The notes under the pieces: generated by a model
What the model saw: only the letters and a program-made list of their open reading frames with translations
Told to the model about the DNA's origin: nothing
Database searches by the model: none
Assembly (NCBI RefSeq): GCF_902374955.1
Contig: NZ_CABKRX010000071.1
Coordinates: forward strand, 1 to 41,418
DNA: 41,418 nt
Direction of reading: 5' to 3'
Source of the DNA: Bacillus massilioanorexius
GTDB lineage: Bacteria; Bacillota; Bacilli; Bacillales; DSM-1321
Shown here: one piece after another, positions 19,445 to 27,158 of the stretch
Position numbering within the stretch: position 1 is the first letter of the stretch
How the letters are laid out: each line of letters begins with the position of its first letter
Translations under genes and position numbers: made by a program

Positions 19445-20452
19445 ATGACTAATAACAGATTAAATCAATACATACCTTTTGTTGGTGGTATTGCATTTAC
19501 ATTCCTCATTGCACTAATAGGCTTCCTATTCGCTAAAATACCTGGTATTCAAATGATTGGACAAATGGGTTGTGCTATTATTCTTGCAGTGATATTCCGA
19601 CAAATTTGGGGTTATCCTTCAAATCTTGCAAAAGGAATTCAATTTTCGTCAAAAATTTTATTACGGTTAGCTATTATTTTATATGGATTAAAATTGAATA
19701 TTTCTATCCTCTTATCTGAAGGACCAATTTTACTCATGAAAGATATTTTAGTTATAGCTTTCGCTATTTTCTTCATGCTTTGGCTATCAAAAAAATACTT
19801 CAAAGGAAACAGCAACATTTCACTTCTTCTTGGTATCGGTACTGGAGTATGTGGTGCAGCCGCGATAGCTGCTGTTGCGCCAATAGTAAAATCAGATGAT
19901 GATGAAACAGCCATAAGTGTTGGTATCATCGCTCTAATTGGTACGATTTTCTCTATTGCCTACACACTACTATATCCAATATTAACAATTAGTGCATCTG
20001 ATTATGGCATATGGAGTGGTTTAAGCTTACATGAGCTTGCCCATGTAGCTTTAGCGGCAGCACCAGCTGGCGAAGATCCATTAACTATGGCTTTATTAGC
20101 TAAACTCGGCCGTGTTTTTTTCTTAGTACCTCTGTGTTTTATACTCATATGGGTCATGAATCGAAAAAATAAACAAAGCAATGAACCACAAAAAATTGCA
20201 TTTCCATATTTTTTAATTGGATTTGTCATAATGAGTATATTAGGTAGTTATGTTATAGGTCCAATTATAACAGTTCCTGAAAGCATCTTAAATGGTGTAA
20301 ACATATTGACAACGTGGTGTTTAACAATGGCAATGGTCGGTCTTGGCTTAAATATTCATTTGAAAGAAGTCCGAACAAAAGCACTAAAACCATTAATTGC
20401 TATGATTATTACATCTATTTGTCTTTCTTTTTTAAGCTATTTAATTCTTTAA
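19445..20452 (+). CDS. YeiH/UPF0324-family membrane protein
   Basis: Polytopic inner-membrane protein of 335 residues with about ten hydrophobic segments. The family-typical signature GIGTGVCGAAAIAAVAPIVK lies near residue 130. Such proteins are annotated as putative sulfate exporters on weak grounds, so I do not name a substrate. The ATG has AGGAGGA 6 nt upstream. It is transcribed away from a LysR gene, the same pairing seen for yeiH-yeiE in enterobacteria, and a strong terminator follows. Confidence 0.85.
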   Translation: MTNNRLNQYIPFVGGIAFTFLIALIGFLFAKIPGIQMIGQMGCAIILAVIFRQIWGYPSNLAKGIQFSSKILLRLAIILYGLKLNISILLSEGPILLMKDILVIAFAIFFMLWLSKKYFKGNSNISLLLGIGTGVCGAAAIAAVAPIVKSDDDETAISVGIIALIGTIFSIAYTLLYPILTISASDYGIWSGLSLHELAHVALAAAPAGEDPLTMALLAKLGRVFFLVPLCFILIWVMNRKNKQSNEPQKIAFPYFLIGFVIMSILGSYVIGPIITVPESILNGVNILTTWCLTMAMVGLGLNIHLKEVRTKALKPLIAMIITSICLSFLSYLIL

Positions 20453-20550
20453 ACCATTTAGATTATGAAATAGTAATCTAAATCATTAGGGTTTGCATCT
20501 TTACTATGCTATACTAACTTTACCATTTTATTTTACTTGTATTAAATAGA

Positions 20551-20586
20551 ACCCTATCCATAATTTGTGGATAGGGTATTTTTTAT
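20551..20586 (+). terminator. Terminator after the YeiH-family gene
   Basis: ACCCTATCCA and TGGATAGGGT form a perfect 10-bp stem with a 7-nt loop, followed by ATTTTTTATTT on the plus strand. Confidence 0.88.
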
Positions 20587-20611
20587 TTAGGCTATTTTCG
20601 CATACTTGGTT

Positions 20612-20743
20612 ACGTATGAACAAGTTAGTGCATTTAGGCTGAGTTGAATTCCGCTCCAGGATGCTCGCACCTTACGCTCCAAACGACTTTTTTCATCTTT
20701 ATCCACTGAACTTATTTAAACACCATAATCTTTTAGAAAACAG
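20612..20743 (-). repeat. Dispersed repeat, copy 1 (internally deleted)
   Basis: Shares its end A (TATGAACAAGTTAGTGCAT then GTTGAATTC and CTCCAGGAT) and its end B (CACCATAATCTTTTAGAAAA) with related stretches at 21629-21787 (opposite orientation) and 36801-36995 (same orientation). Compared with the third copy it lacks the middle 70 or so nt. The junction is at CTCGC, a short motif that borders the middle on both sides in related repeats, suggesting deletion between direct repeats. No ORF lies in it. Boundaries are approximate. Confidence 0.6.
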
Positions 20744-20936
20744 TCTCGATTCAATACATTCATTTTTTACTTATATAAAACGTAAGTATCTTTAGTCGAA
20801 GTAGCAAAACATACTATGGTCGAAGATTAACAACATAGTTAATATATAGTGTAAACTTAACCACACTTATATCCAGCTTACCCGCCTTCTTATTCACTGT
20901 CATGATGAAGTTATAGTTTTACAGCTAGAGTGGTAT

Positions 20937-20968
20937 AAAAAAAACAGACCCTTTACTAGAGTCTGTTT
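20937..20968 (-). terminator. Terminator of the cold-shock gene
   Basis: AAACAGAC (20942-20949) and GTCTGTTT (20961-20968) form a perfect 8-bp stem. A run of seven plus-strand A bases gives the minus-strand T tract. Confidence 0.85.
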
Positions 20969-20980
20969 GAAAGTTATTAA

Positions 20981-21181
20981 TTATAATTTAACAACGTTAG
21001 TAGCTTGTGGTCCACGTTGACCTTGTTCTACTTCAAAAGATACGCTTTGACCTTCGTCTAAAGATTTGAAACCTTCGCTTTGGATTGCTGAGAAATGTAC
21101 GAATACGTCTTCTCCGCCTTCACGCTCGATGAATCCAAAACCTTTGTCTGCGTTAAACCATTTTACTTTACCTTGTTCCAT
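20981..21181 (-). CDS. Cold-shock protein (Csp family)
   Basis: 66-residue single OB-fold protein that binds single-stranded RNA/DNA and melts RNA structure. RNP1 KGFGFIE (13-19) and RNP2 VFVHF (26-30) are intact, as is the WFN motif. It is closest in style to Bacillus CspD/CspB, but I cannot tell the paralogues apart by eye. The ATG has AGGAGG 8 nt upstream. There is a leader of perhaps 100 nt before the gene, typical for csp genes. It is monocistronic with its own terminator, between two inverted copies of a dispersed repeat. Confidence 0.97.
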   Translation of the reverse strand: MEQGKVKWFNADKGFGFIEREGGEDVFVHFSAIQSEGFKSLDEGQSVSFEVEQGQRGPQATNVVKL

Positions 21182-21907
21182 GTTTGTTGCCTCCTAGTGT
21201 GATATCCACACATTGTAATACTATCCTTGCTCAAATCTATAGACGAGCTACTTTATCACTAATCAATTTAAACCGAACAAAAATAATTCTTCTTTAGAAT
21301 AGCAGAATTCCTAAAGAAAAGCAAGAAAAGAACATAGCCCCAAACATCAAATCCACTCTTAAAATCTATATTTTTTCCATTTTAAACCAATTACTATTAG
21401 TAAAAGGTTTCCAAACGAAGATGAATTACGCATAAAAAATTCCATATAACACCACTATTAACGAAATTAGATAAAAAATAACAATTACAATACCATTTTT
21501 TATCTATAAAAACTGTTCTATTTACAATTTCCTCCTAAATTATGTTTCTTTTGTAACAGAAAAAGGAACGATTTATGAAAACAGAATAATCGACCTCACA
21601 TTATCATGGGATATTTCTTAAATAAAGGCTGTTTTCTAAAAGAGTGTTGTTTTTAAATAAGATCAGTGAATAAAATGACCATAAAAAGGTTGAGTAGATT
21701 AGAATGGTCGAAACTAACGCCCACATCGCTGAAAGTGAGCATCTGTAGCGTCATTCATCTCAGTCTATATGCACTAACTCGGTCATAGGGAACAAAATAT
21801 GAAAAAACGGTCTAAGTAAAACATGTATAGCTATTCTCATTTGTTTCATATATAAGTTTCAATTATGATATTACTAACAATAAGATTTTGAAAAAGGAGT
21901 GTTTTCA
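21182..21907. other. Long gap between the csp gene and pncA
   Basis: About 720 nt without a convincing gene. It holds the csp leader and promoter at its left end and a hairpin of TTCTTTAG (21290-21297) with CTAAAGAA (21311-21318). Repeat copy 2 lies at 21629-21787, followed by the pncA ribosome binding site. The rest is AT-rich and I see no other structure. Confidence 0.5.
21629..21787 (+). repeat. Dispersed repeat, copy 2 (inverted relative to copy 1)
   Basis: Begins CTGTTTTCTAAAAGA, continues with TGTTTTTAAATAAGATCAGTG and ends near ATATGCACTAACTCGGTCATA. Both ends match the reverse complement of copy 1 closely, and the middle is diverged. The two copies flank the cold-shock gene about 0.9 kb apart in inverted orientation. 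Confidence 0.55.
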
Positions 21908-22459
21908 TTGAAAAAAGCATTAATCAATGTTGATTATACTGTAGATTTTGTAGCAGAAAATGGAGCTCTAACTTGCGGAATACCTGGACAGAATATAGAA
22001 AAGAATATTGTGGCAATAACAAAGCAATTTATCGAAAACAATGATTATGTTGTATTCGCTATTGATTTACATAAAGAAAATGATTCCTTTCATCCAGAAA
22101 CGAAGTTATTTCCTCCACATAATATAGAAGGAACACCGGGTAGAACTCTTTTCGGGGATTTAGACAAAGTATATGAGGATAATAAAGAGAACAAGGAACA
22201 AATCTATTGGATGGATAAAACAAGATATTCTGCTTTTGCTGGTACAGATTTAGAAATTAAACTCCGTGAAAGAAATATTACAGAAATTCATCTTGTTGGA
22301 GTTTGTACAGATATTTGTATACTTCACACAGCAGTGGATGCCTATAATAAAGGATTCAAAATTGTTATTCATTCTAATGCAGTAGCCAGCTTCAATCCAA
22401 CAGGACATGAGTGGGCAATTGAGCACTTTAAGCATTCATTAGGAGCAGAAGTTCTATAA
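21908..22459 (+). CDS. pncA: Nicotinamidase (PncA/YueJ type)
   Basis: Isochorismatase-fold hydrolase that deamidates nicotinamide to nicotinate for NAD salvage. The catalytic triad is visible: Asp9 (INVDYTVDF), Lys104 (MDKTRYSAF) and Cys137 (GVCTDIC). The metal ligands Asp53, His55, His62 and His71 are also present. The TTG at 21908, with AAAGGAG 8 nt upstream, gives 183 residues and MKKALINVDY, like B. subtilis YueJ. A GTG three codons earlier abuts the binding site. It stands alone with tandem terminators after it. Confidence 0.92.
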   Translation: MKKALINVDYTVDFVAENGALTCGIPGQNIEKNIVAITKQFIENNDYVVFAIDLHKENDSFHPETKLFPPHNIEGTPGRTLFGDLDKVYEDNKENKEQIYWMDKTRYSAFAGTDLEIKLRERNITEIHLVGVCTDICILHTAVDAYNKGFKIVIHSNAVASFNPTGHEWAIEHFKHSLGAEVL

Positions 22460-22570
22460 ACAAGGAATCATCATCAATCTTTTAGGATACTATGTCGGAT
22501 TTCAGAAATGTTAATTATCAGCAATGTCACATATTGTTGATTTTTCACAATATAAATGAGTGAAAATCCT

Positions 22571-22605
22571 AATAAAGAAAGCTTGTACCATCAGCTTTCT
22601 TTATT
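22571..22605 (+). terminator. First hairpin after pncA
   Basis: AATAAAGAAAGC (22571-22582) and GCTTTCTTTATT (22594-22605) form a perfect 12-bp stem. There is little extra T tract beyond the stem. Confidence 0.7.
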
Positions 22606-22651
22606 AATAAGAACGTACTTAACTTAAAACATTCCCATAATTAAAGTAAGA

Positions 22652-22699
22652 GCCTCTGAAAAGTGATTTTTTATCACTTTTCAGAGGCCTCTTTTTTTA
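22652..22699 (+). terminator. Second, strong terminator after pncA
   Basis: A perfect 16-bp stem between GCCTCTGAAAAGTGAT (22652-22667) and its complement ending at 22688, with a tight loop, followed by CTCTTTTTTTATT. This insulates the cwlO-like gene from pncA. Confidence 0.92.
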
Positions 22700-22875
22700 T
22701 TCTCTAAAACATACGGTTTTCATTTTGTATGTCAATATTCATAATCTAATATTTTACTAAAATAGAAATGCAAAACGTCTATTATTTCCTTTAATATAAT
22801 CATATCTAAATGGAGACTTCATTATACGGCAATCGACAGTATGATCAGACACACGATTACAAAATCTCTCGTAAT

Positions 22876-22912
22876 GTTACAGAAATATTACATAAAACAC
22901 AAGTGTATTACA
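22876..22912 (-). promoter_or_regulatory. Candidate WalR binding sites
   Basis: On the minus strand TGTAAT-ATTTC-TGTAAC (22876-22892) matches the WalR consensus TGTWAH-N5-TGTWAH exactly. A second TGTAAT-ACACT-TGTGTT (22896-22912) misses one base. They lie upstream of a CwlO-like endopeptidase gene, and cwlO is a WalRK target in B. subtilis. The orientation is opposite to the gene, so regulation is likely but not certain. Confidence 0.5.
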
Positions 22913-23048
22913 TTATTCGATTCTGGGCATTTTTTCATTGTATTTAGTTCGATATAACAATAAACTATTAATTGGGTTCGAAAATATTAAATTATAACCA
23001 TTTAGAAAATATGAATATAAATATAAAAGATCGGGAGATTTAAATAAT

Positions 23049-24209
23049 ATGATAAAATCGACAAAGAAAAAAGTCGCAGCTACAGTTCTTTCAGCTGCAT
23101 TACTATTACAAGTTACCCCTACATTTGCAACACCAAACACAACAACTGAAACGACAACGACAATTTCTACATATGAAAAAAGAATTGAAGATTTACAAAC
23201 GCGTATTCAAAAATACGATAACAGAATCATCGAATCAATTCATAATGTTCAAAAATTGAACAAACAAGTAGAAGAAAGTAAAACTCGCGTTGAAAAAACT
23301 CGTAAAGAAATCGTAGAGTTAGAAGAATCATATAATCGTACAATGGAATTATCTAAATCTCGTTTAGAAGATATCCAAATGAATGGTTCAGTATCATCTA
23401 ACTTCATTGACATTCTTTTAAGTTCAGATGGAATCTCTGACTTCGTTCAAAAAACAACTGCTATGATGACTATCATGGAAAGTGATAAAGAACTATCAGA
23501 AAGTCTATTAAAGAAAGATCAAGAACTTAAAGAGAAAAAAGCACTTTTAGATAAAGATCTTGCTGCAATTCAAACTAAGCAAGAAAAAGCTAAACAAGAA
23601 CAGCTTAAAATCAAACAAGAAAAAGCTAAAATTCAAAATGATTTAAAACAAGTTCAAGCAGCAAAAAAAGCAGCTGAAGAAGAAGCAAGAAGAATCGCTG
23701 AGCAACAACGTCAAGCACGTATAGCAGCTCAAGCAGCAGCAGCAAACAACACAACAACAGAAAATCAACAAACAACAACTCAGGCACCAGAATCTAATAA
23801 TAATTCATCCAATAATCAAGACAACTCTGTAGCGGATATTCCAGTTTCAGCACCATCTGCTTCAGCGGCATCTGTTATTGCAAAAGCTAAACAATATCTT
23901 GGTGTGCCATATGTATGGGGCGGAACAACTCCAAGTGGATTTGACTGTTCTGGTTTCACTAGTTATGTATTCCGTTCAGTTGGAATCAGCTTACCACGTG
24001 TTTCAAGTGCGCAACAAAACTTTGGAACAAAAATTTCAACTAGCCAAGTTCAACCAGGAGACTTAGTATTTAAAGGTAAACCTGCATACCATGTTGGTAT
24101 TTATATTGGAGGCGGTCAATACATTCACGCACCTCAAACTGGTGATGTTGTAAAAATTGCTTCTTATAATCCATCAAAATTCTCATCTGCATCTAGAGTA
24201 TTAAACTAA
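23049..24209 (+). CDS. CwlO-like D,L-endopeptidase (NlpC/P60)
   Basis: Secreted peptidoglycan hydrolase that cuts peptide stems during wall expansion. Residues 1-27 form a Sec signal peptide (cleavage likely after TFA). Residues about 40-215 are coiled coil of the PcsB/CwlO type, including the SSNFIDILLSSDGISDFV segment. A Thr/Asn/Gln/Ser-rich linker runs to about 270, and then comes an NlpC/P60 domain with Cys300 (DCSGF), His348 (YHVG) and His360 (YIHAP). The 386 residues are somewhat shorter than B. subtilis CwlO. WalR-like sites and a long upstream region support the assignment. Confidence 0.88.
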   Translation: MIKSTKKKVAATVLSAALLLQVTPTFATPNTTTETTTTISTYEKRIEDLQTRIQKYDNRIIESIHNVQKLNKQVEESKTRVEKTRKEIVELEESYNRTMELSKSRLEDIQMNGSVSSNFIDILLSSDGISDFVQKTTAMMTIMESDKELSESLLKKDQELKEKKALLDKDLAAIQTKQEKAKQEQLKIKQEKAKIQNDLKQVQAAKKAAEEEARRIAEQQRQARIAAQAAAANNTTTENQQTTTQAPESNNNSSNNQDNSVADIPVSAPSASAASVIAKAKQYLGVPYVWGGTTPSGFDCSGFTSYVFRSVGISLPRVSSAQQNFGTKISTSQVQPGDLVFKGKPAYHVGIYIGGGQYIHAPQTGDVVKIASYNPSKFSSASRVLN

Positions 24210-24226
24210 TATTATAATTGATTACC

Positions 24227-24260
24227 AAGCGATACTTACGTTGTAAGTATCGCTTTTATT
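24227..24260 (+). terminator. Terminator after the CwlO-like gene
   Basis: AAGCGATACTTAC (24227-24239) and GTAAGTATCGCTT (24243-24255) form a perfect 13-bp stem with a 3-nt loop, followed by TTATTATT. Confidence 0.88.
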
Positions 24261-24396
24261 ATTTACCCCCTTTCTTCATATTAAAACTACATTCTAATTA
24301 AGTTTTTATTATTTTCCAATTCCTTTTAAATGTTCATGAGTTACCATTTACCCTTTTCACTTAATTATTTAATAATTATTATTTCTCCTTTCATAA

Positions 24397-24425
24397 TTGA
24401 TAGCGTTTTCTTTTTTTAATATAAT
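24397..24425 (+). promoter_or_regulatory. AraC-gene promoter overlapped by a cre site
   Basis: TTGATA (24397-24402), 17 nt, TATAAT (24420-24425) is a strong sigma-A promoter about 105 nt before the AraC-family gene. TTGATAGCGTTTTCT (24397-24411) matches the cre consensus WTGNNANCGNWNNCW at every fixed position and covers the -35, where CcpA binding would repress. This is the only landmark in the 320-nt gap besides the upstream terminator. Confidence 0.65.
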
Positions 24426-24529
24426 ATGGATATGTTACACTAGTTTCATTACAATCTATTCATAGTTTATGAGATAGAGCGATTCTAGATTGCCATTATT
24501 TTTACCCATATATAAGGAGTTTAATAGTC

Positions 24530-25429
24530 ATGATTAACATAAACAATATTCCAGAAAGCTCTCATGTCAAACAACTTCCACTTATAGATTGGAATATACA
24601 TTTTTTTGGAGCACATATGCAAACAGTCTCTAATCAATGGAAGGCTTCTGAAGAATACCACCATGCATTTGAAGTATTGGTTATTATAGAAGGTGAATTG
24701 GAAACATTTGTAGAAGGAAAATGCTACGAATTAATAGGAGGAGATGTTTTACTCATTCCACCTGGATATTCACATAGCATCTCTGCAAAATCCAATGATA
24801 ATATAAAATTTTTTTGTGCCTATTTTGAAGTAGATGACCCTACTATACGCTTGGATATCATTAACTATTGTGACTTAGTTTATCAATCAAGTAATCCTTT
24901 TCACGAGAGATTCCTAGATGTACTTTTAAAATGGGTATGTTTATTGGATGAGTCAGAGACTATGTCTACTCAAATAAAGATTAAAATACAAATAATCCTT
25001 TTTGAATTACTAGCTATTTTAGTTGATGAAGTATCCTACAAGCAAAAAAATCTTGATAATGAAGTAATAGCTAATGAAAAATATGCAAAAGCAATTGCTG
25101 ATGCTATTAAATATAACTTCCGAAACTACTGTATGAATATCCATCATAATTCAGATGATGAGCTTCGTGTAAAACCAATTATTATATCTCTCGGTTTAAG
25201 TCCAAACTACGGCTTAGAAATTTTTCAGAAAGTCTATCACATGTCTCCACGTAAATATTTATCAGAACTCAAATTACAAGAAGCCAAAATGCTCATCCAA
25301 CAATCTGATATTACTTTAAAAGAAATCGCAAGTAGACTCGGGTATAAAAATCTATCACATTTTAGTAGACAATTTAAAAGATGGACCGGAATATGCCCAT
25401 CTGAATTTCAAAAAAACCATATATCCTAA
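24530..25429 (+). CDS. AraC-family regulator with cupin sensor domain
   Basis: 299-residue one-component regulator. The N-terminal half (about 25-110) is a cupin-like effector domain, including EYHHAFEVLVIIEGELETF and GDVLLIPPGYSHSI. The C-terminal 100 residues hold the double HTH of AraC proteins, ending LKEIASRLGYKNLSHFSRQF near 262-281, then TGICPSEFQK. The ATG has AAGGAG 9-10 nt upstream. No sugar-metabolism gene is adjacent, so its target is unknown. The cre-covered promoter suggests a link with carbon source use. It is monocistronic, with a terminator after it. Confidence 0.88.
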   Translation: MININNIPESSHVKQLPLIDWNIHFFGAHMQTVSNQWKASEEYHHAFEVLVIIEGELETFVEGKCYELIGGDVLLIPPGYSHSISAKSNDNIKFFCAYFEVDDPTIRLDIINYCDLVYQSSNPFHERFLDVLLKWVCLLDESETMSTQIKIKIQIILFELLAILVDEVSYKQKNLDNEVIANEKYAKAIADAIKYNFRNYCMNIHHNSDDELRVKPIIISLGLSPNYGLEIFQKVYHMSPRKYLSELKLQEAKMLIQQSDITLKEIASRLGYKNLSHFSRQFKRWTGICPSEFQKNHIS

Positions 25430-25459
25430 CTGTAAAAATCGAATACTACGCCCTTGTTT

Positions 25460-25514
25460 AAGAGTAAAGTCTGTTTAAACAAAATTATGAGTGAACAGAC
25501 TTTACCCTTTTTTA
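25460..25514 (+). terminator. Terminator after the AraC-family gene
   Basis: GTAAAGTCTGTT (25463-25474) and AACAGACTTTAC (25494-25505) make a perfect 12-bp stem with a loop of about 19 nt, followed by CCTTTTTTATTT. Confidence 0.82.
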
Positions 25515-25656
25515 TTTCTTATGAATCTCTTTAACTTCTCTCAATCTCCTATTTATTTTCCTCTCGATTATACATCTATATCCGTTTTTCTACCTATATA
25601 TAACGTTCTTCGTTACAGCAAATTAAGAAAAATTGTGAACATTGAATTTTTGTTTG

Positions 25657-25674
25657 CTAATAGCAAGATATTAG
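25657..25674. promoter_or_regulatory. Small inverted repeat upstream of tatA
   Basis: CTAATA-gcaaga-TATTAG lies about 50 nt before tatA, close to a possible promoter (TTGCTA, 18 nt, TATACT). It could be an operator. Low confidence. Confidence 0.3.
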
Positions 25675-25723
25675 TAATATACTACATAGTAGATTAAGAT
25701 TTTATTGGAAAGGAATGTTAAAG

Positions 25724-25903
25724 ATGCTTCAAAATATCGGTGTTCCGGGATTAATCCTTATTTTAGTATTAGCATTAATTATTTTCGGTCCGAAAAAGCT
25801 TCCTGAAATTGGTCGTGCTGTTGGACAATCTTTACATGAATTTAAAAAATCAACACGTGGTTTAACAGATGATCTTACAGATGAAGCAGATACAAAGAAA
25901 TAA
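25724..25903 (+). CDS. tatA: Sec-independent translocase subunit TatA
   Basis: Small pore-forming Tat component of 59 residues: one N-terminal membrane helix (about 5-20), the hinge signature FGPKKLPE, an amphipathic helix (GRAVGQSLHEFKK) and an acidic, flexible tail. The ATG at 25724 lies 9 nt after AAAGGA; the in-frame ATG at 25715 touches that site and is unlikely. It precedes tatC by 160 nt with a hairpin between. It probably serves the Tat-signal-bearing reductase encoded 3.4 kb downstream, by analogy with substrate-linked tat pairs such as B. subtilis tatAd-tatCd. Confidence 0.93.
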   Translation: MLQNIGVPGLILILVLALIIFGPKKLPEIGRAVGQSLHEFKKSTRGLTDDLTDEADTKK

Positions 25904-25930
25904 GCTTCAGAAATAACTGATAGCATTATC

Positions 25931-25962
25931 GTGTAAGGTGAACATTCATTTTACACTTTTTT
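25931..25962 (+). terminator. Hairpin between tatA and tatC
   Basis: GTGTAAGGTGAA pairs with TTCATTTTACAC (two G-U pairs), followed by TTTTTT. It looks like a terminator or partial terminator that would make more TatA than TatC, in keeping with TatA being needed in excess. Confidence 0.65.
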
Positions 25963-26063
25963 GCTAATATGAACAGTTAGAATGCAAAATGCGCAAGGCT
26001 CTTAGCTTATGTAGCAATCTTTTTATCGCATTAACACAGAAATAAGGAAGGTTTGACTTCTAC

Positions 26064-26804
26064 ATGACAGATAAAAATTTAAATATGATTGAACATCTTG
26101 ACGAGCTCCGAAAGAGAATTATTATAACTTTGGTTGCATTTATTGCTTTCTTTATTCTCGGCTTCTGCTTTGTAGAGGAAATTTATCATTGGTTCGTACA
26201 AGGTCTCGATACGAAATTAATTGTATTAGGTCCTGGTGAGATTGTTGGAATATACTTCAAAATAGCTTCGATAGTTGCAATAGCTGGAACGATTCCCGTT
26301 TTAGCTTGGCAAATATGGTTATTTGTGAGACCAGCTTTAAAGGCTAATGAAGTAAAAGTCACACTATCCTATATACCAGCACTTTTTATATTATTTCTTG
26401 TAGGTTTATCCTTTGGATATTATGTAATATTCCCTTCAGTTATGCATTTTTTAATTGAATTAAGCGGAGATATGTTTGTTACAAACTTTACCGCTGATAA
26501 ATATTTTAGCTTTTTAATTAATATGTCTTTACCATTTGCTATTTTATTCGAATTACCTGTTGTTGTTATGTTTTTAACTTCTATTGGAATAGTTAACCCT
26601 TACGTATTATCCAAAATCAGAAAATACGCTTATTTCATTCTAGTTATTATTGCTATAGTGATCACACCACCAGATTTTGTTTCAGATTTCTTAGTTGTGA
26701 TACCTCTATTATTACTGTATGAAATTAGTATTTCTCTTTCTAAAATTGTCTATAAACGTCGTCTAAAAAGAATGGAATTTCAAGCTGATCTTGAAATTGA
26801 TTAA
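26064..26804 (+). CDS. tatC: Sec-independent translocase subunit TatC
   Basis: Polytopic membrane protein of 246 residues that recognises twin-arginine signal peptides. Six membrane helices are visible, and the cytoplasmic N-terminus carries the conserved EHLDELR motif (10-16). Further family landmarks are the region around GPGEIVGIYFK after the first helix and ITPPDFVSDFL before the last helix. The start ATG has GGAAGG at a somewhat long distance. It follows tatA, and a clear terminator separates it from the radical SAM gene. Confidence 0.95.
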   Translation: MTDKNLNMIEHLDELRKRIIITLVAFIAFFILGFCFVEEIYHWFVQGLDTKLIVLGPGEIVGIYFKIASIVAIAGTIPVLAWQIWLFVRPALKANEVKVTLSYIPALFILFLVGLSFGYYVIFPSVMHFLIELSGDMFVTNFTADKYFSFLINMSLPFAILFELPVVVMFLTSIGIVNPYVLSKIRKYAYFILVIIAIVITPPDFVSDFLVVIPLLLLYEISISLSKIVYKRRLKRMEFQADLEID

Positions 26805-26821
26805 CAAATTATCCTCTAAAA

Positions 26822-26860
26822 AACTTAGTAATTGTTTAAAGTCAATTGCTAAGTTTTTTT
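26822..26860 (+). terminator. Terminator after tatC
   Basis: AACTTAGTAATTG (26822-26834) and CAATTGCTAAGTT (26843-26855) pair with one mismatch, followed by a T7 run. The remaining 300 nt to the next gene contain only the Fnr-like box described separately. Confidence 0.85.
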
Positions 26861-27101
26861 GTTGTACTAAAACTCGCTTTTAATGCGCAATTTCATTATC
26901 CTCAGGAGTCGCACCCATTGTACATTACAAAATATAGTACTCATTTAAACTAAACCAAATATTGTACATCATAAATATAAATTTTCAAGTGATTCTAATT
27001 GTATTATTCCAATTTGTATCCGTGCACAAAAATTCAGCATGATTTTCGTACGCGGAAACAATATCAATCTTAAAAATATTATTTATAATAATAAATAGAC
27101 A

Positions 27102-27117
27102 TGTGAACTTTTTCACA
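27102..27117. promoter_or_regulatory. Fnr/Crp-family box before the reductase cluster
   Basis: TGTGA-ACTTTT-TCACA is a perfect TGTGA-N6-TCACA site centred 50 bp upstream of the radical SAM start codon. In Bacillus this is the binding site of Fnr, which activates anaerobic genes. A downstream TATATT at 27132-27137 could be the -10; it would place the box near -35 rather than the usual -41.5, so the exact promoter is uncertain. Confidence 0.65.
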
Positions 27118-27158
27118 TATATTACCTTAAGTATATTGCAAAAGGAACTTAAACGACG

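Larger units (their letters stand above)
22460..23048. other. Gap between pncA and the cwlO-like gene
   Basis: 590 nt holding two hairpin terminators (22571-22605 and 22652-22699), two WalR-like sites (22876-22912) and the presumed promoter of the downstream gene. The best -35/-10 by eye is TTGTAT (22938-22943), 17 nt, TAAACT (22961-22966), which would leave a leader of about 75 nt. No gene seen. Confidence 0.5.

Noticed and set aside
21290..21318. TTCTTTAG/CTAAAGAA hairpin upstream of the csp gene as a terminator
   Set aside because: No T tract follows on either strand and no gene ends there. Left as an unexplained hairpin.
20600..21800. Composite transposon made of repeat copies 1 and 2 around the csp gene
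   Set aside because: Neither copy encodes a transposase and no target duplication is visible; they are better explained as dispersed non-coding repeats.
23560..23790. Tandem DNA repeat in the CwlO-like gene
   Set aside because: The repeating AAGAAAAAGCT-like text encodes a Lys/Glu/Ala/Gln coiled coil and linker; it is composition, not a true DNA repeat.
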